Shown piece by piece: positions 12,901 through 32,484 of a stretch of 64,000 bases of DNA (positions are counted from its first letter, which is position 1; every line of letters begins with the position of its first letter). The stretch is taken from assembly GCA_038380795.1 (NCBI GenBank), contig CM076260.1:83489843-83553842 (forward strand). Reading direction: 5' to 3'. A program made the position numbers and the translations under genes. Under the pieces are notes generated by a model, which worked only from the letters and a program-made list of their open reading frames with translations, made no database searches and had not been told where the DNA came from. This DNA is from Pyrocephalus nanus (taxonomy: Eukaryota; Chordata; Aves; Passeriformes; Tyrannidae).

Positions 12901-15732
12901 ACTTTTGGACACAGCAGGACAAAGAGCATTAAAGATTGATGTTGGTTAAGAGACAAGACTCCAGTGTGTTCTCCTGACATTCTCTGCTGAGTGCCAAGAT
13001 GCCATACAACTGTGACACCTTCTCTTGGAGCAAATCCCAGAGTGCTGTCAGGTAACACCCTTGGAGCCTTTCCTGCCCAAGAGGAGGTACTTGGTCACAC
13101 AGAGGGCCTGGGGGAAGGCTCTGTTTGGAGACAGGGTGAGAAGGGGAGTGCCCTGCTCATGCTCAGGGAGGCATGGCCTGATCTCCTCCTCACCACCTTG
13201 CAGCAGAGCTGGAGAGAGTTTGTTTCTATGGCAACGAGTGCCAGGCTCTCCTCCTCCTCCTCCCTGCTCCTCCAGAAAAATGAAGGGGGGAGTGCGGGGA
13301 CATACTGCATCTGCCAAGACAGCTTCGGCGCCCAGTTCTTCAGGAAAAAGGGAGACACGGAGGGTCAAACATAACAACAAAGGCAATGGACTTGGCAAGG
13401 CACAACCTCCTTTCTGCACCCCCCTGCAGGGTACATGGCCACTTCACACAACCAGAGCAGTGAGGGTGGCTTTCCCTACAGGTGAAGGTGCCCAGCAGGG
13501 CGAAGTTGCTGCTGGGGATCAGAAGGCAGGGAACTGCCCCATCCTACTGTTGATGCTCTATTGCCTTTCTAGAGCTTGGTCCCCAGCTATCCACTGGTCC
13601 CAGCACAAACACTAAGAGGCAGGAATGCAGCATCCTCTGCTCCTCCTCCCTGGTCCCCAGCTTACCTAGAGGGTTGTAGTCCAGGTTCAGCACGCGGAGC
13701 TGTGAGCTGTGAGCCACTGCAATGGCCAGGCGTCCCCAGCCTTTGCTTGTGATGCCTGGGTTGGCGCTCAGTGTTAGCTCTTTGAGGCCTGGAGAAGAGA
13801 GAGAAGCCAAGCCAGAGCCTTAGGGTCACCAAAGAAGTCTCAGGGGAACTATTTCAGCTCACCAGAACAGCTCTGAGTTTGGAGGCCTAAGGGTTTGGTT
13901 TGCTCTTTGGTTTGATGACAACTGTCATCACATATTTCAGAGATCAGTGAAATATTTCACTGCCTTCAGCGGTAGCCCTTCATTTATCCATGCTGTGACT
14001 GCCCCACTTATCTGCACTCCCAACCTCTGTCCCGCTTACCCTAAATAGCAAACACAATGGAAACAGGTAAGGGGTGTGTGAGACGACTGGCTGGGTGAAG
14101 AAGGTGACATGAGGTGACAGGTTGGAGAGAGGATAACAGGGACAGTAGGCTCTGAAGCCTGCACCTGGGAGAGGTGGCCAGCAGAGATAACAGCATCAGT
14201 GGCATTGTGGGCACATGGAGGAGGAGGTGCTGGGGAGAGGTGGAAAGCGCTTAGAGAGTCAGGAGAAAGGAGCGGTATTACTTCCACAAGTGCCAGCTCT
14301 CAGCTTAACTCGTTCACTGGCCTCACACTACCAAAGATTATTCCCTGCAAAGACCCGAGTCTTGGCACTGAGGCTATGACCATGCAACTACACACTCACA
14401 CAGTGCACCTGCAAGCAGGGACAATTCCCAGGAACTGACAATAAAGCCAAGTGCTGAGGTGAGGGCACACAATATATTTATCTATGGTCATTATCAGCAC
14501 TCAACTGTGAAATAAATTCAAGCTGTCCCCTCCTCCAGTTTCAAATGCTCCTGACATGAACCAGAAGCAACCTGTTGGTCTCTGAGCTCCAATCTGCCAG
14601 CAGGACAGATCAATTACAGAAAGCCCATGCCTGTGCAAGGGAACCACTTCTTTATTGCCCGGCTTTTCTGCTTTACTTAAGTTGGGGGAAAGAAATTCCT
14701 CAGCCCAGGCAAACCAATGAGCCTGCCTCCTCCAGGGCTGAGGATTTACTGCTGCATGCATCTGCTCTGTGTGAAAGCTCCACTGATCATTGTGCAGCCC
14801 ACAGCCCCTGGTGCTTACCGGACTTGGCCCCATCAGGTGGCAGGAGCCCACAGATAAGGTTGATGCCTTCATCACCCAGCATGCAGTCTCCTAGATCCAG
14901 AGCCACCAGCGAGGGGTGGATGGAAAGAGCAGGGTTGAGGAGGGCCAAGCCTGCATCTGTCAAGGGACTCCCATGGAGGCTGTGCAGGTAAAAGGGAAAA
15001 TTACTACGGAGCCTTCTTCCTGGGGTCTAACTAACCTGACGGGGAGGGAGAAGCAGACGAAATGAGCTGGATGACAAATGCTAACGCCAAGTGGGCAAAA
15101 AGTGCTGGGAAGCCTCTGCTGCGAGGATCAGCTGGCCGCTGCGGTGTCCCTCCTCCCCCGGCCGGGATGAGGGGGTACAGGGGATGCCAGTGCGGCAGGG
15201 GCAGCCCCACCACCGGGGCAGCCAGGCTGGAGTGCCGGGACTGAAAGTGCCCAGCCGGCGGGGGCAGAGGTGGCTCCCTCCTAGCCAGGTGACGGGCAGG
15301 GGCTTATGCGCCACAGCGTCAAGGGCATTTTCCCTCCGTCAAGACTCAAATTCAAGGGCTGGCCCAGAGCTCCGCGAAAGAGCCGTCCTCGCCCGGGAAG
15401 GATTCAGAGCAGCCCCCCACCCCACCGCCCCGCCGGCAGCCCCCGCCCCGCTGTACTCACAAGAGAGACTGGACGGAGCGGTTCGTCTTCAGGGCCTCGG
15501 CCAGCTGCTTGACGCGGTTGATGTTGGAGACGATGCCCAGGTTGAGGTTGAGCTGGGCGAGGGAGCGGGACTCAGCCACCCCACGGCAGACGTGCCCGAA
15601 GTCCCTCTCGGAGAGCTGGCAGCCCCGCAGCGACAGCAGCCGCACCGAGTTCTCCCGCAGGCTCTCGCAGATGTCCCGGATCTCCGCCCCCGACAGCGTC
15701 TCCCCGGAGATCTGGATGGACCCCGGCAGCAT
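9999..15732 (-). CDS. LRRC73: LRRC73, leucine-rich repeat-containing protein 73 (complete, 6 coding exons)
   Basis: Coding exons in transcript order are 15732-15461, 14979-14819, 13788-13666, 12473-12373, 11801-11618 and 10189-9999. ATG is at 15732-15730 and the stop (TAG) at 10001-9999. All introns are GT-AG and the phases join cleanly, giving 343 aa against about 316 in human. Residues 1 to about 250 form tandem leucine-rich repeats; diagnostic blocks are MLPGSIQISGETLSGAE, LGDCMLGDE, LKELTLSANPGIT, VLNLDYNPLG, VLDLEGTGL and TLLDMVENYPTALRTL. An acidic Glu run follows, and the C-terminus ends SSQMVLMTSGLGDSLLAETEM-like as in mammals. The first five exons are secure. The junction from exon 5 to exon 6 (donor at 11617, acceptor at 10190) is the best phase match but is inferred. 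The protein's function is not established. The start was chosen by homology, because the frame stays open further upstream. Confidence 0.93.
10190..11617 (-). other. LRRC73: LRRC73 last intron (1.43 kb)
   Basis: Inferred intron between coding exons 5 and 6, with donor GTAAGA and an acceptor preceded by a strong pyrimidine tract. It contains A- and T-rich homopolymer runs around 10748-10780 and 11118-11131. No other gene or recognised repeat is visible. Confidence 0.6.
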
Positions 15733-16390
15733 CTTCCCCGGGCTCGGGGACCCGCCGATTCCGGGGCCGCGCCGCCCGGCCGCCGGGGGGGAGCCGCGCT
15801 GTGCGCTGCGGGCCGGGGCGGGCGCCGCTGCCGCCGCTGCCGCCGCCGCTGCTCGGCAGTGCCGGCCCGGCCCACCGCGGCCCCGGGGGCGGCACCGCGC
15901 TGCCTTCACCGGCGGCCGCCGGGCCGCCCCGCTCCACCCGGAGGGGCGGCGGGACCCAGGAGAGCCATCGGCCGGGGCTAATCCGGACCGGGGCGCAGCG
16001 CCGGGCGGGGGCCGGGCAGCCCCATGGGTCCCCGCCCCGCTCCGCTCCGCCCGCACCTGCCGGGCCGCCCCGCCTCCTCCCGACCGCCTCTCCGGGCCCT
16101 CCTACCGCCCGGCAGCCGCCTCCTCGCAGAACAGGGTGGGCGTGGAGGGGCCCCCCACCCCACTCCCGCATCCCCCACCCCACCCCGGCAAGTCCCCCGC
16201 TAGGCGAGGGGCGGCGGCAGCTCCCGCTGCCCTGAGGGGATGGCGGGGCCGCGTCCCCGGCACCGAGGGGGTGCTGGAGCGGAGGGAGGGTGGGAGAAGC
16301 CCCATTGGGAAGAACTCTCTCTGCCAGCCCCGCTCCCACCCGGGGAGGGAGCCAAAGCCACTGGGCCGTGGCGCACGCTGCGCGCTTGGT
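15090..16390 (-). promoter_or_regulatory. LRRC73: CpG island and promoter region of LRRC73
   Basis: A dense CpG-rich, very high GC block spans LRRC73 coding exon 1 and about 650 bases upstream. It falls off to ordinary composition by about 16.45 kb. There is no convincing TATA box. The transcription start cannot be placed by eye. Long open frames on both strands here are a by-product of GC richness. Confidence 0.65.
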
Positions 16391-16399
16391 CTGAGAAAC

Positions 16400-19300
16400 T
16401 GCGATGTTCCGTGGTTTCAGCGACGTGGTTTATGCTTAAACCTGGAACCTGGCCCCATGACTTAATGGCGAGGTCGGTGTGAGGTGATCCTCAAGGCCCC
16501 GGGCTCGTGGAGCCGGTGCTAGGAAGCAGTTGGTGCAAGGTGGAGGGTTGGGGAAGGGCCGCAGGCTTCCTTCTCCCTGAGCACACAGTCTGCGCCCTCA
16601 GCCTGACCTGAGGTGTGTGGGGTATAACCTGCCTTCTGCTAATGCATGGGTATGGATCAGAGGGATTTGTCCCCTCTTTCCCCCCGGTGGGTAATCCTGT
16701 TCTTGGAGAGAAATAGGAAGCAGGGCCCCTGCATTTTCAACTTCACTGAGCTGAAAAAGGAAGCCAGTGATGTGGAAATTAGGTTAAACCGCCTAAGTAG
16801 GCAGCTTTCTGCACGTAACTAATCTGGCTGCTGCATATAGCAGTGCTCAAGTGAATTCCACACCAGTGGGTAACACTGGGACAAACCCAAACTCCTCTGC
16901 TTGGCTTGCAGGCCAGGGTGGGGTAGAAGGGATGGAAAGTGAAGGGAAAAATAGGGTGTGGAAGGGGTTGTGAAGCAGTTCTCCTCCATTGAAATGGAGG
17001 ACCAAATCACCTGAGCTGAGAGTGCACATTAGGTTCTGAATGAGACAAGGGAAGAAGCAGATAAGAAGCTGGACTCAGATATCAGCTTTTAGACTTTGGC
17101 TGCAGCATTTAACTTCCAGTATGGGTATCTCATGCTCTTTGAGTAATCCACTGCTGTTCTCTAGAGCTATCTACACACCCCTTTTTCTTTCCCTGTTGCA
17201 CAGGGATGCATGACCTCGATACTGTTCCTGCAAGGTATATCAAGAACAGGCCACTGGCCTGGCAACTCATCTGCACTGGGATATGAGCAGCAGCTGCAAG
17301 CACCCAGCTGTGGTACAGCTGATGGCTTTCAGAAAAGGAGCAACTGATCTCTAAGGTCACATCAAATGATCCAAGTGAGAATGGGATCCTATGTATTGCA
17401 GGGACAAAGGCTGGATCTTAGAGTGGTGGGTACAGCATGGGTGACCAAGAAAATCCCAGCTGCTGCTGCATACAGGTCAACTGGAAGACTTCACTGTCTC
17501 ACCTCTCTATTACCTCCAGGCACTAATCAACCCATGCTTTTTTAAACAGACTATTATTAGAGAGGTGCTTGAAGGAGAGCCCGTGGGACTTGTCCCACTT
17601 CCATTGACAGCAGCAGCCCCGAAACACTGATGAAGATGCCCTCGTGCTGGCATCTTCACTGCCTATTGTCAGGAGCAAGAGCAAATCGAGGAGACAAGCA
17701 TCCAACCTCTCTTTATGCTTAAATACATTGGAAAAAGTGGCACAGGAGCTAATGGTCCAAATCCCTGGTTCCCTAAACCTAATTAAGGGCTGTGCAGAGG
17801 GGACTTCGGAAATGCTATTTTGTGTAGAACTAGATATTCCTTCCTCGTTATGTGCAGTTACCCAGCAGGTATGAGGAAGGTTGTTTATTGTTTACTGACG
17901 GGGCACAAAGACTGATGCCACTAAGAGCTCACAGAACTACCCTCATTCAAAAGGGTGAGATGATGGGGGGAATTATTTCAGATTTGTGCCAAGGAAGGAG
18001 GGAGAAAATTAATTTAGATTTGCTGCAAGAGCTATGGCAGGAAACAAAAGTAGAGATAGTCTTGTACAATAGGGTTGTAAGGCTTGTCATGATAATAGAG
18101 GACTTGAGTAAGCACTGAAATGCCCTCCCACAAGGACCTTACTAAGGCTGCATGCTCAGCAAGCTCCCTGGAACTGCAGCGTGCACACATTTCCCTGAAA
18201 AAACTTGTCCTTCTCTGTCAGCAAAAGGCAATGCTGAGGCTCTGTCGAGTACTGAATTTCTGGCAGTACAGAGCAGTTCAGCTTCCAGCTGCTGCTGCGC
18301 AGAGAATTAATTGGGGCTGAAGAACTGGAGCAGAGCAAGCCCCACAGGTTCCAAGAGGGTGGTTGGTTGTCACCCTAGTCGTGTCCCCAGCTGACATGAC
18401 ACACAAGCTGCCCAGGGGACGCGTGAGGAGTTTGCTTGCTGCTCTCTTCTGTGCTTTGAGTGAAACAGGGCACAGCTTCACCCCCCTGGTTCAGCTAAGT
18501 GGCTCTGTGTGGGAGCGGAGCACAGCTGGTCTCTGACTGTCTCTGCAGATCAGCAGTAATAGAGTTTGATGCAGAATGATTTTTCTCCTCGGCTGGACTT
18601 AACTCCAGTGACAATTGTCTCTTTCTCTTTTCCTTCCCCCCTGCTTGTGCTTCCAGAGTTCGCACCAACAGAAACAGATCCATTCTAGGCTGCCAGGGCA
18701 AGAACTGTGAATTAGAAACCAACCTCCCATGGAGATATAAAGAGGGAAATACCAGAATCAGCATTACAAACTAACACTTCCATTTTATCAAGTATCAAAG
18801 TAACAGAAATTCTAGGAGCTTAAAGTGGTTCAACTAGTCAAAAAACCCCCAAGGAGAGTAGCCCAAATAACTAACAGTTCTCCCAGATAACTTGTTTTGA
18901 GTGCTGTTCTTCAGCCAAAATGCTTCCTAAAAGAGGAGGAGGAGCGAGCAGGGAGGGGAGAAGAGAGTGAGAAAACATGTCTGTTATGCATGTGATTGCT
19001 AGCAAAAAAGCTTCTTGCTCTAGGAAGGGAATAAATTACGAACATTGGGAATAGGCAAACAGTGGAAAGTAGGTCTGTGACTGAAAATGCTCACATCCAG
19101 TGACATTTTTGTTTTAACTGAAGCAGATGACCCGCCTGATGACAGTAGCTGGTACTATCTTCCTCTCTTTCATTGCACCTTGGCAATGTCTGAATGCCAC
19201 TACAGCTGCATCCTCTCCCATTAATATAAACAAGAGACCAAAGAGTGCAGTGCTGACATGCTGGCTGTCTTGTGCACAGCTAACTTGGGGGGACACCAGG

Positions 19301-20280
19301 AAAGGGCAATGTCTTATGCTTTCTTTCTGCCTAAGGATGAGCTTTCTCTGAGGGGTGGCTCCTCTCCTAGATATCCAGAAATACAGAGAGAAAAGGCGAA
19401 ATCCAGTTATCAGCTAACAGCTTTCCACTCTCAGACCAGTAAAAGAGCAGTGAGGGAAGGCTGAACAACTCATTTGTGTTACTGCAGCACAGGTAAGCCT
19501 AGACTGGGCTGCTCTGCTTCCCTGTCCTTACTGGAGCTTTCTCAGCATCAGTACACTGGACATAAATCTGCCAACCTATTTCCATTGCACACTCCCCTAT
19601 TTCTCCCTTTGTTTAATGGAAACACTGGAAAAAAGTTTGCCAGAGACCCTCAAGGCTCTGGGAGTCCTTTCAGAAACAAGGCCTAGACTCTGCTCGAAAA
19701 GCCAGGCAGTACACAGCAGACGGGGTGTCTGGGGGAGCAGGATGCCACTCCTGCTCAGAGCAATGAGGTGACAGTCCCTTGGCTGGGAGACGCAAGGGCA
19801 AGCAGCACAAGGGTGGGCTGAACCAGCCTCTTAACAGAAATATCCACAGAAGACCATGCCCAAACGTGCTGCCCCTGTATGGCCCACAGAGCAACACGGG
19901 CAGAAGGGTGTTCAGAACAAAAGGCACTGTGAAAGCCTGGGGGCAGACACATTTCCGACATCCACAGGAGAAGGGATGGTGAGGCGAGATAGCAGCTTGG
20001 TCCAAGTGAAGAGAGAGGAATCAATCTGGAGCATGACAAGGAAGATCATGTGGTTAAACACTGTGCTGTTCTGAAAGTCTCCAGAGAAAGTGAAGTTCCT
20101 GTGCCTCTTGGGCTATGGAAAAGTGCCCAGGACAGGCCACATATCACAGAACATTCAAAGTAGGACAGCAGAAAATTGCAAAGAATTCTGCTTTGAGTCT
20201 AGGACAGGACAGATAAAGGCATAGACACCCAACACCACTCTCCCACTAGACAAGCAGGCTTGAACATAAGACATCACTCA
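16400..20280. other. Intergenic stretch between LRRC73 and YIPF3
   Basis: Nearly 4 kb between the LRRC73 promoter and the likely YIPF3 3' end. No exon-like conserved block, RNA gene or named repeat was recognised on either strand. Short frames here lack homology and codon bias. Poorly conserved non-coding RNA or diverged transposon sequence would not be noticed by eye. Confidence 0.5.
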
Positions 20281-20293
20281 GCACCAACATCAA

Positions 20294-20299
20294 TTTAAT
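20294..20299 (-). terminator. YIPF3: Candidate YIPF3 poly(A) signal ATTAAA
   Basis: ATTAAA on the minus strand lies about 360 bases past the YIPF3 stop. About 50-60 bases further on there is a GT-rich minus-strand stretch (around 20225-20245), as expected of a downstream element. No canonical AATAAA occurs closer. This would give a short 3' UTR of about 380 bases. Confidence 0.45.
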
Positions 20300-20661
20300 T
20301 CTTCCCTCTTCAGGACAGTAACAGGGCAGATACTCCTGGAGTTACATCAGCAAGCGGAAAGAGGGCTAAGGGACAAACTGTGCTGGGAAATCCCAGCTGA
20401 ACATGCAGGCAACAGAACCACTCTACTCAAGATAGCCCAGACCTGGGTGGGGGAAGAGTGTAGTTCTTCTGAGTCACTGAGGCGCGACTCACCTCAGCTG
20501 AGTCCACTCTGCTGCCCAAAACTGTAACCCCAAGGACAGGTCCAGGAAAACAAAACCAAGTTGTCTTCTTGTTGTTCTGTCCTGTTCCTAAGAGACAGCA
20601 CGTTACTGTGGCCCTATGCAGCCCCAGAAGTAGTGAAGGAAGCAAGTCCAACTCTGTGAAA

Positions 20662-29431
<8,770 letters not shown>

Positions 29432-29610
29432 CCAGGCTGTAGCTGGGAAGCATATCCCTGCACTGCTCTTTGGGGCTTCCTACACCTGCCTGTAGGGGTG
29501 ATTCCTCTTCCATAGGCAAGAGGCTTGATACAGGCTTGCCAAGAGTCCTAGGACCATCTCTTTGGATTTGTTTTCTGTTGCTAATTAGCCTCAGTGAGGA
29601 GATGTGTTAA

Positions 29611-29616
29611 AATAAA
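29611..29616 (+). terminator. POLR1C: POLR1C poly(A) signal AATAAA
   Basis: A canonical AATAAA lies 180 bases past the POLR1C stop, followed within 30 bases by TGTCTCCTTCTGTGCC, a T/GT-rich stretch suited to a downstream element. This gives a short 3' UTR. Confidence 0.85.
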
Positions 29617-29880
29617 GGCTTTTCTTTAAAGCTGTCTCCTTCTGTGCCATTTGCAAATGTGAAACTGTGATACATGGAGAACAAAGTGACAGCAGTTCTA
29701 AAGATGAATAATAGCATTTATTCTAGATTGTATGCAGTATATAAAGAGGGCTGATATGGCAGTAGGATAAAGCACTTCAAAGCAGGTCAGTGAGATTTAA
29801 CGAGTTGGTATCAGTGCAGGTTGCTTTTGTGGGTGTCTCAGACCAGCCTCAGCATAGATAATAGAGAAAAGGCTGTGCTG

Positions 29881-30286
29881 TCAGAGGGCTGGAGATCCTC
29901 TCTTACGAAGAGAGGCTTGGGATTTGCTCAGCTGAGAACAGAAAGTTTAAGGAAGACCTTATTCTGGCCTTTCAACATATAAAGGGGTTGTGGAGAACGA
30001 TTTTTTTTTTTACCAGGGCCTGTAGTGACAGGCTAAGAGGCAACGGTTTTAAACTGGAAGAGGGTAGACTTAGATTGAATATAGAACATTTTTTACAATG
30101 AGGGTGGAGTCAAGTTGTCAAATAGGATGCCCAGAGAAGTTGTGGATCCCCCATCCCTGCAAGTGTTCCAAGAACAGGTTGGATGAGGCAACCTGGTCTA
30201 GTGGAAGGTGTCCCTGTCCAGGGCAGGGAGGTAGGACTAGATGATCTTTGACAGTCCTTTCCAGCCAATAGAGTCTATGATTCTAA
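29881..30286 (+). mobile_element. CR1 LINE 3' fragment
   Basis: About 400 bases match the 3' end of avian CR1 from memory. In order they include GAGGGCTGGAG, a poly-T-interrupted TTTTACCAGGGCCTGTAGTG, GGTTTTAAACTGGAAGAGGG, TGCCCAGAGAAGTTGTGGAT, AACCTGGTCTAGTGGAAGGT and ACTAGATGATCTTTGACAG. It terminates in CTATGATTCTA. It is 5'-truncated, as is usual for CR1, in plus orientation, and therefore antisense to XPO5 just beyond its 3' end. Confidence 0.93.
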
Positions 30287-31832
30287 GATGCAGCACTGGG
30301 CTTCTTTCTGCAAAGGTGGGATTTAAAAACATGCTTGTAAGGCTGTCCCCTCTCAGATATCTCAGGGAAAGGCATTTCATCCCAGGTGTGAAATTTATTT
30401 GTCCACTCTGTTCACCCAATCAGTGACAGTACTTCAGGCTGACCTTGAAGCAGAATAAAACGGTAGAAGGCAAGTGACAAAGGCCTCTCCACCCTGGGAG
30501 GACTGGCAAGGTAGGCTAAGTGGTGAGCACTATTGTTACTCAGCACAGGACAGATCCTGGCTTGTGAAAGTCTCTTGACAAGCTGATGAAGGGACTGGAA
30601 TTTCAGAAATGTCTGGGAGTTACTGGTGTGTCCCAGTTGCTTAAGTCAATCCACGCTATAATGCTAGAATTCAGTGTAGCGAATGGTGCTTTTACTCTGC
30701 TTATTTCATCGGGATATTATTACTTATACCGTAAACATTACAGGTGGTAGGGTGAATAGGCTGCAGGAGAGAGGTACAGTTGGCACCCTGGCTCCAATCC
30801 CAACCTGTCCACCAGCAAAGGTGCCCCCTTTTGGGTAGGTAGAATAAGGAGTGCAGAGCAATCCTTAGGCAGGCAGCCTGGGCAGACCGGAGGCCTCAAA
30901 TCTTACTGAACAGACAAAAGAATAAAAATGAAACATGACACTGCGTGTATGAAACTGGAATAGCTTTACTGACATTCAGAGGTGTAACACAACCAGTTCA
31001 GAGACAGCTTCGGATTTAAACGTTCCTACAAAAAAGGTTTAAAATCCATTTTAAAAAACTCCCTTGTGTCTAGCATGAAGTCACAGAATGTTAAAAATAT
31101 CACAACACAATAAATACACCCAGCCTTTGCTAGAGCCAGGAACCACGTTAGCTCAGAGGTTAAAGTCTGAGGCCAGGAGGAATGTGGAGGGTGTGCTGGT
31201 GCAACAGCAGAGACAGGAGGGTGAGTCGATTCCCAAGGCCTGCTCTTCCTATCTGCACTCCCACACCTCCCAACTCCAGCTTTTTTGTCCAGTCTGTCCA
31301 TGTTAAGACACCACTTCTCCACCTACCACAGTTTATTACTTGTTCTGCCTCCTGGATGGCAAAACTGCCTGCTACCTCTGGACAGACTCTCCCAGCTCCT
31401 GTGCTAACACTAGGATAGACTGTGTGAACCAGCTTTGCAGACTGGAGTGGCTTCATAGAGTCCCACCTCAGCTAAAACCCAGTTTCTGACCTGGCTCCGC
31501 CCTGTGAGCTGCAGTGTAAAGCTCACCCCTCCTGCCCCACCGTGCAATTCTCTGAGAAGTACCAGAGTGGGTAAAACTAGGGGCTACTGTCATCTCCACT
31601 GCAACAGGGTGAGGAGATCCCTTTTGGATTGCAGGTGCTTCAGGTATTGGTCCAGATTTTGTGTACCCTGCACTGGCCAAGTTCTAGTCTAGAGGGTGTG
31701 GTAAAATGAAAAAAAAAAATAATTAAAAAAAATAATCTGTCCTGCTCCCCCTGAGAGATGTCCAAGAAAGGCTGGCACAAAGTAAAAGCCTTCCCTTTGG
31801 CTCTGGGTAGAACAAACTGTATGATCATATCT

Positions 31833-31861
31833 GTACATATATATGTATATATATGTGTATG
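31833..31861. repeat. TA/TG dinucleotide microsatellite
   Basis: A run of alternating purine-pyrimidine TA/TG steps (GTACATATATATGTATATAT and on) in the presumed XPO5 3' UTR or just beyond it. Confidence 0.75.
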
Positions 31862-32377
31862 ACAGTGTCTGCCTCTTTCTAGAGAGCAGTTGCACCTTAG
31901 AAAGGCTGATCTCGCGAGAGATCCTAGAGCACTGCTAGGCTTCCTGGCACACAGCCCTCAGCCCAAGGCTCAGCATCCTGGAGGGAAACGGATTCATCAG
32001 AATACCAGTCCGCTAGGGACAAGTGCTGATAAACGTGACAGGAGTGTCCAATGTGTTCCCTACAAAGCCTGGCTACTAGCACCCAGAGGAAGATTAGGGT
32101 AGCCCCTTTTCACATGGCACACTACTCTGCCTTTTGCATTAATTCTAAACCCCAGGGGATGAAGAGGTGGAGCAAGAGTGACCCAAGGCTACAAGATGAC
32201 CAGGCTTTACCTAATGGAGTCTATAGGCTCAGCTCCCACCTTGCAGAGAAGCAGAGGTCTAAAAAGGCTCATCCAATGGAGAAGAAATCAGGGGAAAAGT
32301 TTAACAGACTGGTTCAAATGCCACTGCAGGTCCCATCCCAGTGTAGGGAGGAGGATGGGACAGGACCCATAAAGGGC

Positions 32378-32383
32378 TTTATT
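32378..32383 (-). terminator. XPO5: Proximal candidate XPO5 poly(A) signal AATAAA
   Basis: The first canonical AATAAA on the minus strand after the XPO5 stop, about 100 bases downstream. A second at 31332-31337 would give a 3' UTR of about 1.15 kb, closer to what I know of mammalian XPO5. The proximal site may be minor. Confidence 0.4.
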
Positions 32384-32484
32384 CAGACGAATGCTTGTGT
32401 AGGTGTGACGAGGAGAATCTAATGTGCTTACTAGGAGGAGACAAAATATAAAGTAGGGGAGGAGATGATTACAGCATCCCAGGC

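Larger units (their letters stand above)
29640..32484. other. POLR1C-XPO5 convergent interval including the XPO5 3' UTR
   Basis: Apart from the CR1 and a short TA-rich microsatellite I see no gene. The right part (to 32484) should be XPO5 3' UTR on the minus strand. Canonical minus-strand AATAAA hexamers occur at 32378-32383, 31332-31337, 30394-30399 and 29717-29722. The true cleavage site cannot be chosen without transcript data. Confidence 0.6.

Noticed and set aside
15091..16465. Long plus-strand frames (296 and 318 codons) over LRRC73 exon 1
   Set aside because: They are antisense to a verified coding exon in a CpG island. Their composition is Arg/Pro/Ala-rich with no recognisable domain.
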